Source: Planctomycetaceae bacterium
GTDB lineage: Bacteria; Planctomycetota; Planctomycetia; Pirellulales; Lacipirellulaceae
Length of the DNA stretch: 64,000 bases
Direction: 5' to 3'
Assembly: GCA_002702655.1 (NCBI GenBank)
Contig: PABB01000011.1
Location: forward strand, 1 to 64,000
Shown: positions 8,213 to 16,433 of the stretch, in pieces
Position numbering within the stretch: the first letter of the stretch is position 1
Layout: each line of letters starts with the position of its first letter
The notes under the pieces: model-generated
Databases searched by the model: none
Seen by the model: only the letters and a program-made list of their open reading frames with translations
What the model was told of the DNA's origin: nothing
Made by a program: the position numbers and the translations under genes

Positions 8213-8422
8213 CTACCGCTGCTGGCTCTCGATCCCTTTCGAGGTGCTCGCATGTCCGTCGACGGGCGTGTAACGGACATCCGCCCCGGTTCCACATTGG
8301 GGGCACGGGGGCAGTTGATCGCGCGGTCCCGTGAGGGTCAATTCGCCGCCGCACTTGCAGCATCGGTACTGGCCTGTGCCGGCGGATTCGCCGATGGCAT
8401 GTGTTTGAACGTCGCTGGCCAT
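8213..8422 (-). CDS. Small zinc-ribbon protein
   Basis: A 69-residue protein of unknown role with one zinc ribbon, C-C-K-C-G-G-E-x12-C-P-Q-C-G, resembling short rubredoxin-like or zinc-ribbon alert proteins. The ATG at 8422 was chosen because GGAGGAGG lies just upstream at a good distance; a TTG at 8449 is the alternative. It has no obvious operon partner: the PRC-barrel gene upstream on the same strand ends 255 bases away with a terminator between them. Confidence 0.7.
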   Translation of the reverse strand: MASDVQTHAIGESAGTGQYRCCKCGGELTLTGPRDQLPPCPQCGTGADVRYTPVDGHASTSKGIESQQR

Positions 8423-8596
8423 GGAAACCTCCTCCAAATGATGTTCCAACCGCTGTTGGCGGTCCTTGTTCAGAAAGACTCGCCGCCCAAGCCGTTCACT
8501 CCGTCAGAATTTACCGAGTTTCGCTCGTGAGGCAAATTCTTGATTCGAGGAAAATGGAATCCGGACTTGCTTCGCGGAGCCCTCGCGGGCGTCACA

Positions 8597-8638
8597 GAAA
8601 ACAGCGGCCGCAAGGCGTCAACCGCCTTGCGACCGCTG
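8597..8638 (-). terminator. Terminator downstream of the PRC-barrel gene
   Basis: Read on the minus strand, the stem CAGCGGTCGCAAGGCG pairs with CGCCTTGCGGCCGCTG around GTTGA and is followed by TTTTC. It lies 40 bases after the stop at 8678. Confidence 0.7.
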
Positions 8639-8677
8639 CTGAACCTCAGCGAATCAGCGCTTCGCTAGGTCGATCGG

Positions 8678-9643
8678 TTACCGCTGGACCGACGTGGCGC
8701 CAGTCCGACCGGGCTTGCGGGCGCTGGACACGTTGCCGGGCCAGCTGTTCTCGCTAAACGGTTGCTGCGAGTCGAACCACTGCTTGTCGGCCGTCACCTT
8801 GGCGGTGATGTCGCCGTCGGAGCTTTTGGTCACCTGCAGGGCCTTGGGGGGCAGGGCGTAGTACTTGCCGTCCAGAGTCAGGGCGACGTACTTCACCTTG
8901 CCCGAATCGGTGGCCAGCACCACGTCCTGAATTTCCGCGGTCTCATCCAGCTCAGGCATGTCGATATTCAGACCAACCAGTTCGCTGGCGCGATACGTGG
9001 CGTAGGTCTTCATCGCCTGACGGTCCGCGGCCGCTTCGCGTCGGCGCTGCTCGGTCATGGCCGGATTGTTGGTCGCTCGCATCCGGCTGTCGCGCGACTT
9101 CTGATAGGCCTGGTCGTTCTTCTGACGCCACTTCGGATCGGCCATGTTCGGCCATTTGTCCTGGTTGAAGCCTTCGGCGTCTTCGAACGTTTCTTCGTTG
9201 GCATCGATCACCGCGACGAATTCGCCCAGATCGTCGGCCACCTGCGAATTCTCGCTCGTGGCGTCGGCCTGCTCGTCTTTGTCCGCCGGCTTAATGGCAA
9301 AGGCGTCGTAGGGAACGGCGAACATCTCGTCGCCGATCCCCAACAAGCCGCCGACCGACATGGCAATGTAGGCCGTCTTGCCGTTGTCGGTGTTCATGAC
9401 CAGATCGTTGATTTCGCCGATCGATTCGCCCTTAGGATTCTCGACGTTGAGGCCCAGCAGTTCGCTGGCGCGAATCGCAGGGGCGTTGATTTCCGAGCGC
9501 TGACCGCGGGCTGTCGTTTGCGCGACTTGGGCGCCGGTCGCGGCGGGCTGGTAGCTTTCGGTCGTCGCGCCAACCTGGGCCAGGCAATTCACGGCCAGAC
9601 AACCGCCGACGCCGAAGGCGGTAATGGTGGATAGAAACTTCAT
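8678..9643 (-). CDS. Secreted protein with two PRC-barrel domains
   Basis: PRC barrels are small beta-barrels that bind protein partners or act in RNA processing and photosynthetic reaction centres; exported tandem versions have no settled role. The 321 residues start with a signal peptide (about 1-22). The first barrel is near residues 55-125 (R-A-S-E-L-L-G-L-N-V) and the second near 210-270 (R-A-S-E-L-V-G-L-N-I), joined by a charged Asp/Glu/Arg-rich linker. The matched R-A-S-E-L-x-G-L-N motifs show internal duplication. The ATG at 9643 has GGAG upstream; the frame is open to 9976 but that part is not conserved-looking. It is transcribed alone, divergent from the next gene. Confidence 0.8.
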   Translation of the reverse strand: MKFLSTITAFGVGGCLAVNCLAQVGATTESYQPAATGAQVAQTTARGQRSEINAPAIRASELLGLNVENPKGESIGEINDLVMNTDNGKTAYIAMSVGGLLGIGDEMFAVPYDAFAIKPADKDEQADATSENSQVADDLGEFVAVIDANEETFEDAEGFNQDKWPNMADPKWRQKNDQAYQKSRDSRMRATNNPAMTEQRRREAAADRQAMKTYATYRASELVGLNIDMPELDETAEIQDVVLATDSGKVKYVALTLDGKYYALPPKALQVTKSSDGDITAKVTADKQWFDSQQPFSENSWPGNVSSARKPGRTGATSVQR

Positions 9644-10135
9644 AGCGAAACTCCGGGAGAGGATGGTTAGCGTGCGGTAAGAACCGGCGTTGCAGCTGTG
9701 CAGCGCCGAGATCGCGATCACACCGATGTCGCGGGTGCAACCTGGGAGGAGAACGGGGTCGCAAATCGTTTGCAGCAATATCTCGCGTCCCCCCGAACGC
9801 GAACCAGCGACGCTGCCATAGGGCCGCCGGTCGACCTCGTTGGCCAGTGCATTGACGCAAACGTGATGCCAACGGCCTGCTATCACGCCTTGCAGGCCGC
9901 CAAGCGAGCGTCGCCGCAGCCACGTGCGTCGCCGGGACATCCTCGCGAATTCCCGATGAAGCGACGGTCCCCGCACGGCTCGCGAGCCGACCTTGCACCA
10001 CGGTCGCCGGCCCCCTACAGTCCCGCCCGCGGAACATCCGCCCGGGCTCCGTCGTGCGCGCAGCGACCACGAGATGCGCGACGGCGAACCAGGGTGACGG
10101 TCGAACGGGCGGACTCGCCCACGGAGAGTGATGTC
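9644..10135. other. Divergent intergenic region, nothing recognised
   Basis: 492 bases between two divergently transcribed genes for exported proteins. Several open frames cross it, but none has a ribosome site or a recognisable protein. Promoters for both genes are expected here; I could not identify them. Confidence 0.5.
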
Positions 10136-11428
10136 ATGGACTGCAAGCGAATTGCATGGGGACTATTAGCCTGTTGCAGCGGGGTTTGTTGCACGGCGAT
10201 GCCTGCTGCTTCCCGCGCCCAGGGGCCCGATTCGGCTTGGCGCGCTACCGCAAGCGAAGCGATCGTCGCCGACGCCGGCAATCGCTATCAGGGGGCGCCG
10301 TCCGAAACGCCCTATCAGCAGACGTCCGCTCCAGCCACCGATAATACGATTACGCCAACTCCTCAAGCGCCTGCGGGCCCGCAGCCGACGCACGCCCAAG
10401 TGACCAAAGGATCGGGCCAGCTGCCCAACGATCATGGTCAGGTGTGGCGCGAATACGACATCACCCCCTACACGCTGCGGGTGACCGACACCGCGCAGCC
10501 CGAACAGGCGATCGTCGACTGGATCTTGCGCGAAACCGGCTACGAGGCGTGGCACTCATCCCCCGTCGGGCTGTTGAGCGCCGATCGCAAAACGCTGCGC
10601 GTGTACCACACGCCGCAGATGCAGGCCATGGTCGCTGACATTGTCGACCGGTTCGTCAACAAGCAGGCCGAGAGCCACGGCTTTGGCCTGCGGATCATGA
10701 CGCTCAAGAACCCCAACTGGCGGGCGCGGGCGTTGCCGTTGATGACGGCCGTTCCCGTGCAGTCGCCCGGCGTGCAGGGCTGGATCATGGCCCGCGAGGA
10801 CGCCGCCGTGTTGCTGGCCGAGATGCGCCGCCGCACTGATTTCCGCGAGCACAACTTGCCGCACATGGCGGTGCTCAACGGGCAATCGACGGTCATTTCC
10901 ACTATGCAGCCGCGATCGTACGCCAAGGGCGTGATCCAAACCCAAAACGCCTGGCCCGGCTATCAGCCGGAACTGGGCCAGCTGGACGAAGGCTTCTCGC
11001 TGGAGTTCAGCCCGCTGCTGACGCTCGACACGCGCACCACCGACGCGGTGGTCAAGCTGCGACTGGCGCAGATCGAGAAGATGTTGCCCGTGCAGTTGGA
11101 GGTCCCCTCGCCCATGTCGCCCAACCAGCGGGCGCAAATCGAGGTGCCGCAAATGACAATGGTGCAAGTGCACGAGCGGTTCCGCTGGCCGACCGACAGC
11201 GTGTTGCTGCTGTCGATGGGCGTCGTCGCCGCGCCGGGTCCGGAAAAGCCCAACTTGGTCACCGATCTGCTGCCGCTGCCCAAGTCGGCGCCCCGCGCCG
11301 ATGCACTGCTGATGGTCGAGAGCATCGGCCCGTCGACCGCCATCCAAGCCGCCCCCGGCGCGACGCCGCCGAGCGGCACGCCGTCGACGGCGTTCCGCAA
11401 CGAACGGACGTTCCACGGGCGGTATTGA
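10136..11428 (+). CDS. Exported protein of unknown function
   Basis: 430 residues with a Cys-rich signal peptide (D-C-K-R-I-A-W-G-L-L-A-C-C-S-G-V-C-C up to A-S-R-A). A Pro/Thr/Gln-rich linker follows to about residue 100. The folded part starts near Y-D-I-T-P-Y-T and includes a segment (I-V-D-W-I-L-R-E-T-G-Y-E-A-W to V-A-D-I-V-D-R-F-V) that resembles the small alpha-beta modules of secretins, but no secretin barrel is present. The ATG at 10136 sits in the sequence ATGTCATGG, next to another out-of-frame ATG; GGAGAG lies upstream. The function is unknown and the secretin-like reading is a guess. Confidence 0.7.
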   Translation: MDCKRIAWGLLACCSGVCCTAMPAASRAQGPDSAWRATASEAIVADAGNRYQGAPSETPYQQTSAPATDNTITPTPQAPAGPQPTHAQVTKGSGQLPNDHGQVWREYDITPYTLRVTDTAQPEQAIVDWILRETGYEAWHSSPVGLLSADRKTLRVYHTPQMQAMVADIVDRFVNKQAESHGFGLRIMTLKNPNWRARALPLMTAVPVQSPGVQGWIMAREDAAVLLAEMRRRTDFREHNLPHMAVLNGQSTVISTMQPRSYAKGVIQTQNAWPGYQPELGQLDEGFSLEFSPLLTLDTRTTDAVVKLRLAQIEKMLPVQLEVPSPMSPNQRAQIEVPQMTMVQVHERFRWPTDSVLLLSMGVVAAPGPEKPNLVTDLLPLPKSAPRADALLMVESIGPSTAIQAAPGATPPSGTPSTAFRNERTFHGRY

Positions 11429-11562
11429 GTCGTCCGGTTCGAAAAGTCGACGCCTGGTGCGTGACTTGCCCCGCATCGTTGCCTAAAGTGACGCGGAGAC
11501 GCGCAGCAAAGTCTGCGTAGACCAACTCCCCGTCGTATTTGCCGCCGCGCAAGGCGTACATC

Positions 11563-11742
11563 GTGCAAAAGCAGACAATCAAGTCGCTGCTCGACTCATT
11601 CCCAGAGGACGTCGATCTCGACGCATTCCTGGAGCAGGTCATCCTGCTGGAGAAGTTGGAGATCGGCGAAAGGCAGATTGCCGCGGGCAACGTCGTGAAT
11701 CATGAGCAAGCCAAAAAACGCCTTGCCCGCTGGCTCAACTAA
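11563..11742 (+). CDS. Antitoxin-like small protein
   Basis: 59 residues: Q-K-Q-T-I-K-S-L-L-D-S-F-P-E-D-V-D-L-D-A-F-L, then L-L-E-K-L-E-I-G-E-R-Q, and G-N-V-V-N-H-E-Q-A-K-K-R-L-A-R-W-L. This is the pattern of short antitoxins found in front of ParE/RelE toxins, where the last segment contacts the toxin (G-x-V-V-x-H-E-x-x-x-x-R-L-x-x-W). No such toxin follows: the next gene is an unknown 230-residue protein. The GTG at 11563 was chosen; a TTG at 11539 adds eight residues. It is probably a remnant or orphan antitoxin. Confidence 0.6.
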   Translation: MQKQTIKSLLDSFPEDVDLDAFLEQVILLEKLEIGERQIAAGNVVNHEQAKKRLARWLN

Positions 11743-11837
11743 ACGAGATGTGTCCTTACCCTTGCCTGACAGAGTCGCCGCTTTCCAAGAAATGACCTGT
11801 AAAACGTCTCGGTCAGGTTGTTGTGAGTCCGTCGGTC

Positions 11838-12530
11838 ATGACGCCACTGCAAGAACGGTTTCCGCCAACGATGTTCTGCGTCGGGCTGCTTGAATGCCCG
11901 CTCGATGCTGTCGTCGAAGCGGACCGCCACTGGCGAGCACAGATCGGACGCTCTGAGTTCTGCAAACTCCGCTGTGATCTGCCGCAGATGCTGTCTCGCC
12001 TTGAACCGCTCTCGGGGCCGAAAACTCGCCACCTATGGATCGCCACACACTCCAAGTGGACGACGTACGTCGACAACTTCGTCATCGGCAGCGATCCGCA
12101 GTCGCCGATCGCATATCTGTCCGAAATTCTGGCGTGTCGCGGTCTAATCCTCTCTTGCCGACCTAATCTCAATAACCGCTTGTTTGGGCAGGCGCGGTTC
12201 GATCTCTACGGGCAGCCGCCCGTCGGGCTCTACAACTTAAGTCGCTCCATTAGCGCGACAAATGATGGCGGACGCTGGTCCTGGGACACCTACGGTGATC
12301 CGCTGCCGTTTGAGGACCTGCAAAGTTACGAGAATAAGTCGATCCGCCATCGCCTGACATCTGAAATGGTCGTTCGGTATGCGCGGACGCTCGGTGCCAA
12401 CCCGTTTACCGAGGACTACTACTGCTCCGTCGGATGCCTGGTTTCCAAGTCCAACGGCTTTCCCTCGCGAACGCGCGAGGTCACCTTTGAAGAATCGCGG
12501 AAGAGCATCGGAATCGTGCGTAACGGGTAG
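11838..12530 (+). CDS. Unknown protein next to orphan antitoxin
   Basis: 230 residues, not recognised. It is a soluble mixed-charge protein with unusual aromatic segments (L-W-I-A-T-H-S-K-W-T-T-Y-V-D-N-F; R-W-S-W-D-T-Y-G-D-P-L-P-F) and no signal peptide or membrane helix. Codon use is visibly less GC-rich than in neighbouring genes, suggesting transfer. A GTG at 11823 would add five residues; the ATG at 11838 was taken. It follows the antitoxin-like gene by 95 bases on the same strand, so it might be a toxin, an immunity protein or unrelated cargo; the sequence does not decide. Confidence 0.6.
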   Translation: MTPLQERFPPTMFCVGLLECPLDAVVEADRHWRAQIGRSEFCKLRCDLPQMLSRLEPLSGPKTRHLWIATHSKWTTYVDNFVIGSDPQSPIAYLSEILACRGLILSCRPNLNNRLFGQARFDLYGQPPVGLYNLSRSISATNDGGRWSWDTYGDPLPFEDLQSYENKSIRHRLTSEMVVRYARTLGANPFTEDYYCSVGCLVSKSNGFPSRTREVTFEESRKSIGIVRNG

Positions 12531-12667
12531 TTGCAATTCCGATGCAAATGGAGTGCAGGCCGAATGACCAAGGCGTCGCTTGGCCTCTGGCACGTACCGT
12601 TCGCCGCGAGCCGCAAATCTGTCGTGTCAGCGTGTTGCCAACTTGCCGACCGTTTGCGCCATGGCGA

Positions 12668-13063
12668 TCATCGCCGCTTCCGCTTTGATTGAGGCTTGCC
12701 GGGCCTCAGTTTCTTCCACGCTTGCCGACCGTACTTGAGGTCGAGTCGCGCGAAGCGCACCTGCCGCAGGTCGAGCGTGCGGCACTGGCCGTTGGGCGTG
12801 GCGACCAGCACGAACGGCAGGCAGGCGGCCTCCACGCGCAGCGGGGTCAGGTGCTCGCTGAGCGGCAGGAGCCGCACCCGCACCACGTCGTCGTCATTCT
12901 GCCAGTCGTCGCTGCAGCACCATAGGAACGAGGGCGCCTCGTAGGTCCAGTCGAGCACGGCCACGTAGTCGCCAATGCGCACGTCCTCCGGCGCCAGCGG
13001 TTTGGCGAGCGTCGGCTCGCTGCTGGCGGACTGTCGGTCGGTGTTGGCGGCGGACGATCCCAT
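12668..13063 (-). CDS. Conserved hypothetical protein, 131 aa
   Basis: Not recognised. A polar N-terminal part is followed by a compact domain beginning I-G-D-Y-V-A-V-L-D-W-T-Y-E and containing S-F-L-W-C-C, P-F-V-L-V-A-T and R-T-L-D-L-R-Q-V-R-F-A-R-L-D, which reads like a small SH3-like beta-barrel. The tail is Lys/Arg-rich (K-P-Q-S-K-R-K-R-R) and may bind nucleic acid. The ATG at 13063 lacks a good ribosome site. It is monocistronic and divergent from the ketosynthase-like gene downstream. Confidence 0.65.
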   Translation of the reverse strand: MGSSAANTDRQSASSEPTLAKPLAPEDVRIGDYVAVLDWTYEAPSFLWCCSDDWQNDDDVVRVRLLPLSEHLTPLRVEAACLPFVLVATPNGQCRTLDLRQVRFARLDLKYGRQAWKKLRPGKPQSKRKRR

Positions 13064-13300
13064 GGGAGGGGGGAGTGCGCAGCCGGCCCGCAGGTTCGCG
13101 CAATCGCCGCCTCGCAATCAGGAGCCGTGCTCCCTGTTAGTCCCGCGGCCACCTATTTCGCCGTACAGTAGCGGGCTGACGCCCGCCGCTCGCCGCACCA
13201 TCGCGACCTAGCCGCAGCGATTGGGCCCCGGTATCCTGGGTGGTTTGTGGGCGGCGCTGGCCGCTCCACGTGCTCCGCCGCCCTGCCCCGCTCGCCTGCC

Positions 13301-14611
13301 ATGTCCGCTGCCGCAGCTTCTCGTCGCGTCGTCATCACTGGCCTGGGCGTCATTTCGCCGCTGGGCAACTCGGTCGAATCGATGGCGACCGCCATCGCCG
13401 AAGGGCGCAGCGGCGTGGCCGCCCTGCAAACGCTGCCCCCCATGGAAGCGCTGGCCACGTACGGCGGCGAGGCGCGCGACTTCACCGGTCACATCGACGA
13501 TTTCGGCGAGCTGGAGAAAGACGCCAAGAAAGCGATTCGCAAGGCGCTAAAAATGATGTCGCGCGAGTCGATGATGGCCGTGGCCGCCGCGCAGCAGGCG
13601 ATCGGCGACGCCGGCGCAACCGGCGCAGCGCCCGAGCGGGCCGGCGTGGTGTTTGGCTGCGACTACCTGCTGAGCCCGCCGGAGGATCTGCTGGCGGGCA
13701 TGCTGAAATGCGGCGTGGCCGAGGGCGACTTCCAGAGCGAGCGGTGGGGCGAGGACGGTCTGGCCGAGATGAATCCGCTGTGGATGCTCAACTATCTGCC
13801 CAACATGCCGGCCAGCCACATCGCGATCTTCAACGACTTCCGCGGGCCGAACAACTCGCTCACCATGCGGGAAGCCGCCGGCGTGATGGCGATTCGCGAG
13901 GCGGCCCAGACGATCGCCCGCGGCCACGCCGATGCGATGCTGGCCGGGGCCACGGGCAGCCGGATTCACTCGTTCAAGACAATCCACGCCCATCAGACCG
14001 AACAGCTGGCCGACCCGTCGCTGCCGCCGGCCGAGGCCTGCCGACCGTTCGACGCCCGACGGACCGGCATGGTCGTGGGCGAAGGCGCCGGGGCCGTGCT
14101 GCTGGAGGAGCGCAACGCAGCGCTGGCCCGCGGGGCCACCATTTACGGCGAGATCATCGGCACCGGCAGCGCGACGGCGACTGACGGCGACCTGCACGCG
14201 CGACGTGCCGACGCCCTGGCTTTGGCCGGCCGGGCGGCGCTCGACGAGGCCGAGCTCGACACGGCGGCGCTGGGGCATGTCTCGGCCCACGGCCTGGGCG
14301 ACACCGCCTGCGACGAGGCCGAAGCGGCCGCGTTGGCCTGCATTCTGGACGGCGCGGCGGCCGACACGCCCGTGGCGGCGGCGAAGAGCTACTTTGGCAA
14401 CCTGGGGGCCGGCAGCGGCGTCGTCGAGCTGATCGCCAGCCTGCTGTCGCTGCAATCGGGCGCGCTGCTGCCCACGCTCAATTTTTCCGAGCCCGACCCC
14501 AAGTGTCCCGTGAAAGTGTCGCAGTCCGGCGACTTGGCGGGCGATTCTTTCCTGAAGCTGACCGTGACGCCCCAGGGACAGGCGGCGGCGCTGGCGGTCA
14601 GCCGCGGCTAA
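13301..14611 (+). CDS. Ketosynthase-like protein lacking catalytic Cys
   Basis: A homologue of FabF with clear thiolase-fold landmarks (R-R-V-V-I-T-G-L-G-V-I-S-P-L-G-N at the start; F-D-A-R-R-T-G-M-V-V-G-E-G-A-G). Aligned by eye with the FabF in this window, the nucleophile Cys163 becomes Glu191 (after G-P-N-N-S-L-T-M-R), the first His is kept as His330 (S-A-H-G), and the second His becomes Asn367 (K-S-Y-F-G-N), while Lys362 remains. Such a protein cannot condense in the usual way. It may act like the chain-length factor of type II polyketide synthases, or as a malonyl-ACP decarboxylase, in which the Cys is also replaced (by Gln). The 436 residues are slightly longer than FabF. No ACP or second ketosynthase lies next to it; it stands alone before nusA. 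Confidence 0.85.
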   Translation: MSAAAASRRVVITGLGVISPLGNSVESMATAIAEGRSGVAALQTLPPMEALATYGGEARDFTGHIDDFGELEKDAKKAIRKALKMMSRESMMAVAAAQQAIGDAGATGAAPERAGVVFGCDYLLSPPEDLLAGMLKCGVAEGDFQSERWGEDGLAEMNPLWMLNYLPNMPASHIAIFNDFRGPNNSLTMREAAGVMAIREAAQTIARGHADAMLAGATGSRIHSFKTIHAHQTEQLADPSLPPAEACRPFDARRTGMVVGEGAGAVLLEERNAALARGATIYGEIIGTGSATATDGDLHARRADALALAGRAALDEAELDTAALGHVSAHGLGDTACDEAEAAALACILDGAAADTPVAAAKSYFGNLGAGSGVVELIASLLSLQSGALLPTLNFSEPDPKCPVKVSQSGDLAGDSFLKLTVTPQGQAAALAVSRG

Positions 14612-14923
14612 TCGCGACGGCGCAGGCGGCGAAACCGGCCCAGTTGGTCGCTGGCGCCGGTTGACATGCGCCGGCGCGGCCGATACCTTAGCCAGATTCA
14701 GGAAGTCGCTAAGTTGGCTAGCTACAAGTAGTTTCGCCAACTGGCGGCGGCCCAGCGGAGCCCCGGCGGCCAGCGGCGCTGCGAAACGCTCGAGTTGTGC
14801 AGACAGCTCGACGCTCGTTTTGCGCGCTCAGCCCTGGCGGCCTCGCGGCGGTCGCTTACAACTCGGACAACTCGGTATGCCTGCGCGGCGGGCGACATAC
14901 GCCGCGGGAAAGAACCACACGTC
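14612..14923. other. Intergenic region upstream of nusA
   Basis: 312 bases. rimP, which commonly precedes nusA, is not here. No gene or clear promoter was recognised. Confidence 0.6.
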
Positions 14924-16300
14924 ATGAATGCTGCCGAAGTGCTGCGGATCGTCGATGCGATCCACCGCGACAAGAACATCGAGAAAGAAATCGTCTTCGA
15001 GGGAATCGAAGCCGCTCTGGTGTCTGCTGCGAAAAAGCATTACGGCGAAGAGGCTGACATTGTGGTCGACATCGACCGGGAGAGCGGCGAGATCAGCGCC
15101 TCGTGCGACGGCGAGCCGCTCGATTCGGAAGAGACCGTCGGGCGCATTGGCGCGCAGACCGCCAAGCAGGTGATGATCCAGAAGATCCGCGAAGCGGAGC
15201 GGGACGCCCTGTTCGACGAGTACACCGAGCTGGTCAACGACATGATCAGCGGCGTAATCCACCGCTACGACGGCGGCGCCGCGACGGTCCAATTGACCAA
15301 CGTCGAAGCGATCCTGCCCCGCAGCGAGCAGATCCCCGGCGAAACGCACCATGTGAACGAACGCATTCGCTGCACCGTGTACGAAGTCCGCAAGAGCGGC
15401 AGCCGCGTGAAAGTGATCCTCAGCCGGGCTCACCCGTCGCTGGTGCAGCGACTGTTCGAGCAGGAGATTCCCGAGATCGCCGACGGCGTCATCGAAATCA
15501 AGGCGTTGGCTCGCGAGCCGGGCTACCGCTCGAAGATCGCCGTGATCAGCAGCGACCCCCGCGTTGACTGTGTCGGCGCCTGCGTCGGCGTCCGCGGCAA
15601 CCGCATTAAGAACATCGTCGACGAACTCGCCGGCGAGCGGATCGATATCGTTCGCTGGGACGAAAACGTCGAGTCCCTGATTCCCAACGCCCTGCAACCG
15701 GCCGAAGTCGAGCAGGTCATCCTGTGCCGCATGCTCGGCCGGGCGATCGTGCTGGTCCGCGAAGATCAGCTGTCGCTGGCCATTGGTCGCCGCGGGCAGA
15801 ACGTCCGACTCGCCACCAAGCTGTCGGGCTGGGACATCGAAATTATGACTCAGGAGGAGTTGGCCGAGTCGATCGATCGAGCCGTCACGGGCTTCAGCGC
15901 CCTGGACGGCATGACCATCGAACTGGCCGAGCGGCTCGTGGAAGAAGGCTTCCTGAGCTACGACGACCTGTCGATCATCGAGCCGGACCACCTGATGGCC
16001 ATGGGCGAGTTGACCGAGGAGCAGGTCGACGTGATCGTCTCGCAGGCCGAGGAGAAGGCCGAAGAGGCCGAGGCCGCTGCGGCGGAAGCTCGGCGGATGA
16101 AGCGGGAGCAGGAACGCCTGGAGGCGATCGAGGCGGAAATCGCCGCTCAGGAAGCGGCTGCGAAAGGTCCGGCCGCCGAGGCGGAAGCGCCTGCGGAGGA
16201 CGAAGGCGCGGCCGCAGAATCGGAACAGCCGGAAGAAGCCGTTGCCGAATCGGAGCCCAAGCCGGGCCCCGATCAAGCGACCGGCGAGGAAGGGTCGTAA
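14924..16300 (+). CDS. nusA: Transcription termination/antitermination factor NusA
   Basis: Binds RNA polymerase and nascent RNA and modulates pausing, termination and antitermination. The 458 residues show an N-terminal polymerase-binding domain (1-125), an S1 domain (about 134-198, G-V-I-H-R-Y-D-G-G), KH domains (about 205-345) containing [11 protein letters not shown] and [12 protein letters not shown], a helix-hairpin segment (350-410), and an Ala/Glu-rich tail. The ATG at 14924 gives the usual start [12 protein letters not shown]. It leads a nusA-infB-rbfA cluster. Confidence 0.96.
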   Translation: MNAAEVLRIVDAIHRDKNIEKEIVFEGIEAALVSAAKKHYGEEADIVVDIDRESGEISASCDGEPLDSEETVGRIGAQTAKQVMIQKIREAERDALFDEYTELVNDMISGVIHRYDGGAATVQLTNVEAILPRSEQIPGETHHVNERIRCTVYEVRKSGSRVKVILSRAHPSLVQRLFEQEIPEIADGVIEIKALAREPGYRSKIAVISSDPRVDCVGACVGVRGNRIKNIVDELAGERIDIVRWDENVESLIPNALQPAEVEQVILCRMLGRAIVLVREDQLSLAIGRRGQNVRLATKLSGWDIEIMTQEELAESIDRAVTGFSALDGMTIELAERLVEEGFLSYDDLSIIEPDHLMAMGELTEEQVDVIVSQAEEKAEEAEAAAAEARRMKREQERLEAIEAEIAAQEAAAKGPAAEAEAPAEDEGAAAESEQPEEAVAESEPKPGPDQATGEEGS

Positions 16301-16336
16301 GCTACAGGAGCGTCGCCCCCCGACGCCGCAGCTTTT
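16299..16336 (+). terminator. Possible attenuator between nusA and infB
   Basis: A two-part stem: outer AAGCT/AGCTT and inner GCGTCG/CGACGC around CCCCC, ending in TTTT. It begins at the nusA stop codon. It could terminate part of the transcripts before infB, and NusA itself could act on it. Confidence 0.4.
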
Positions 16337-16433
16337 GGAGGACGCCTTTCATGGTTAGTTGAAAGTCACGTAAGTAGGTTCGCCCCGCCGATGCTCGTTG
16401 CAGCGGCCCGGCGGGCGACATGGAGAGATCAAC

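Noticed and set aside
13301-14611. Sequencing error as cause of the missing catalytic residues
   Set aside because: The reading frame is intact through 436 codons and two separate sites are changed, with the surrounding motifs kept, so an error is unlikely.
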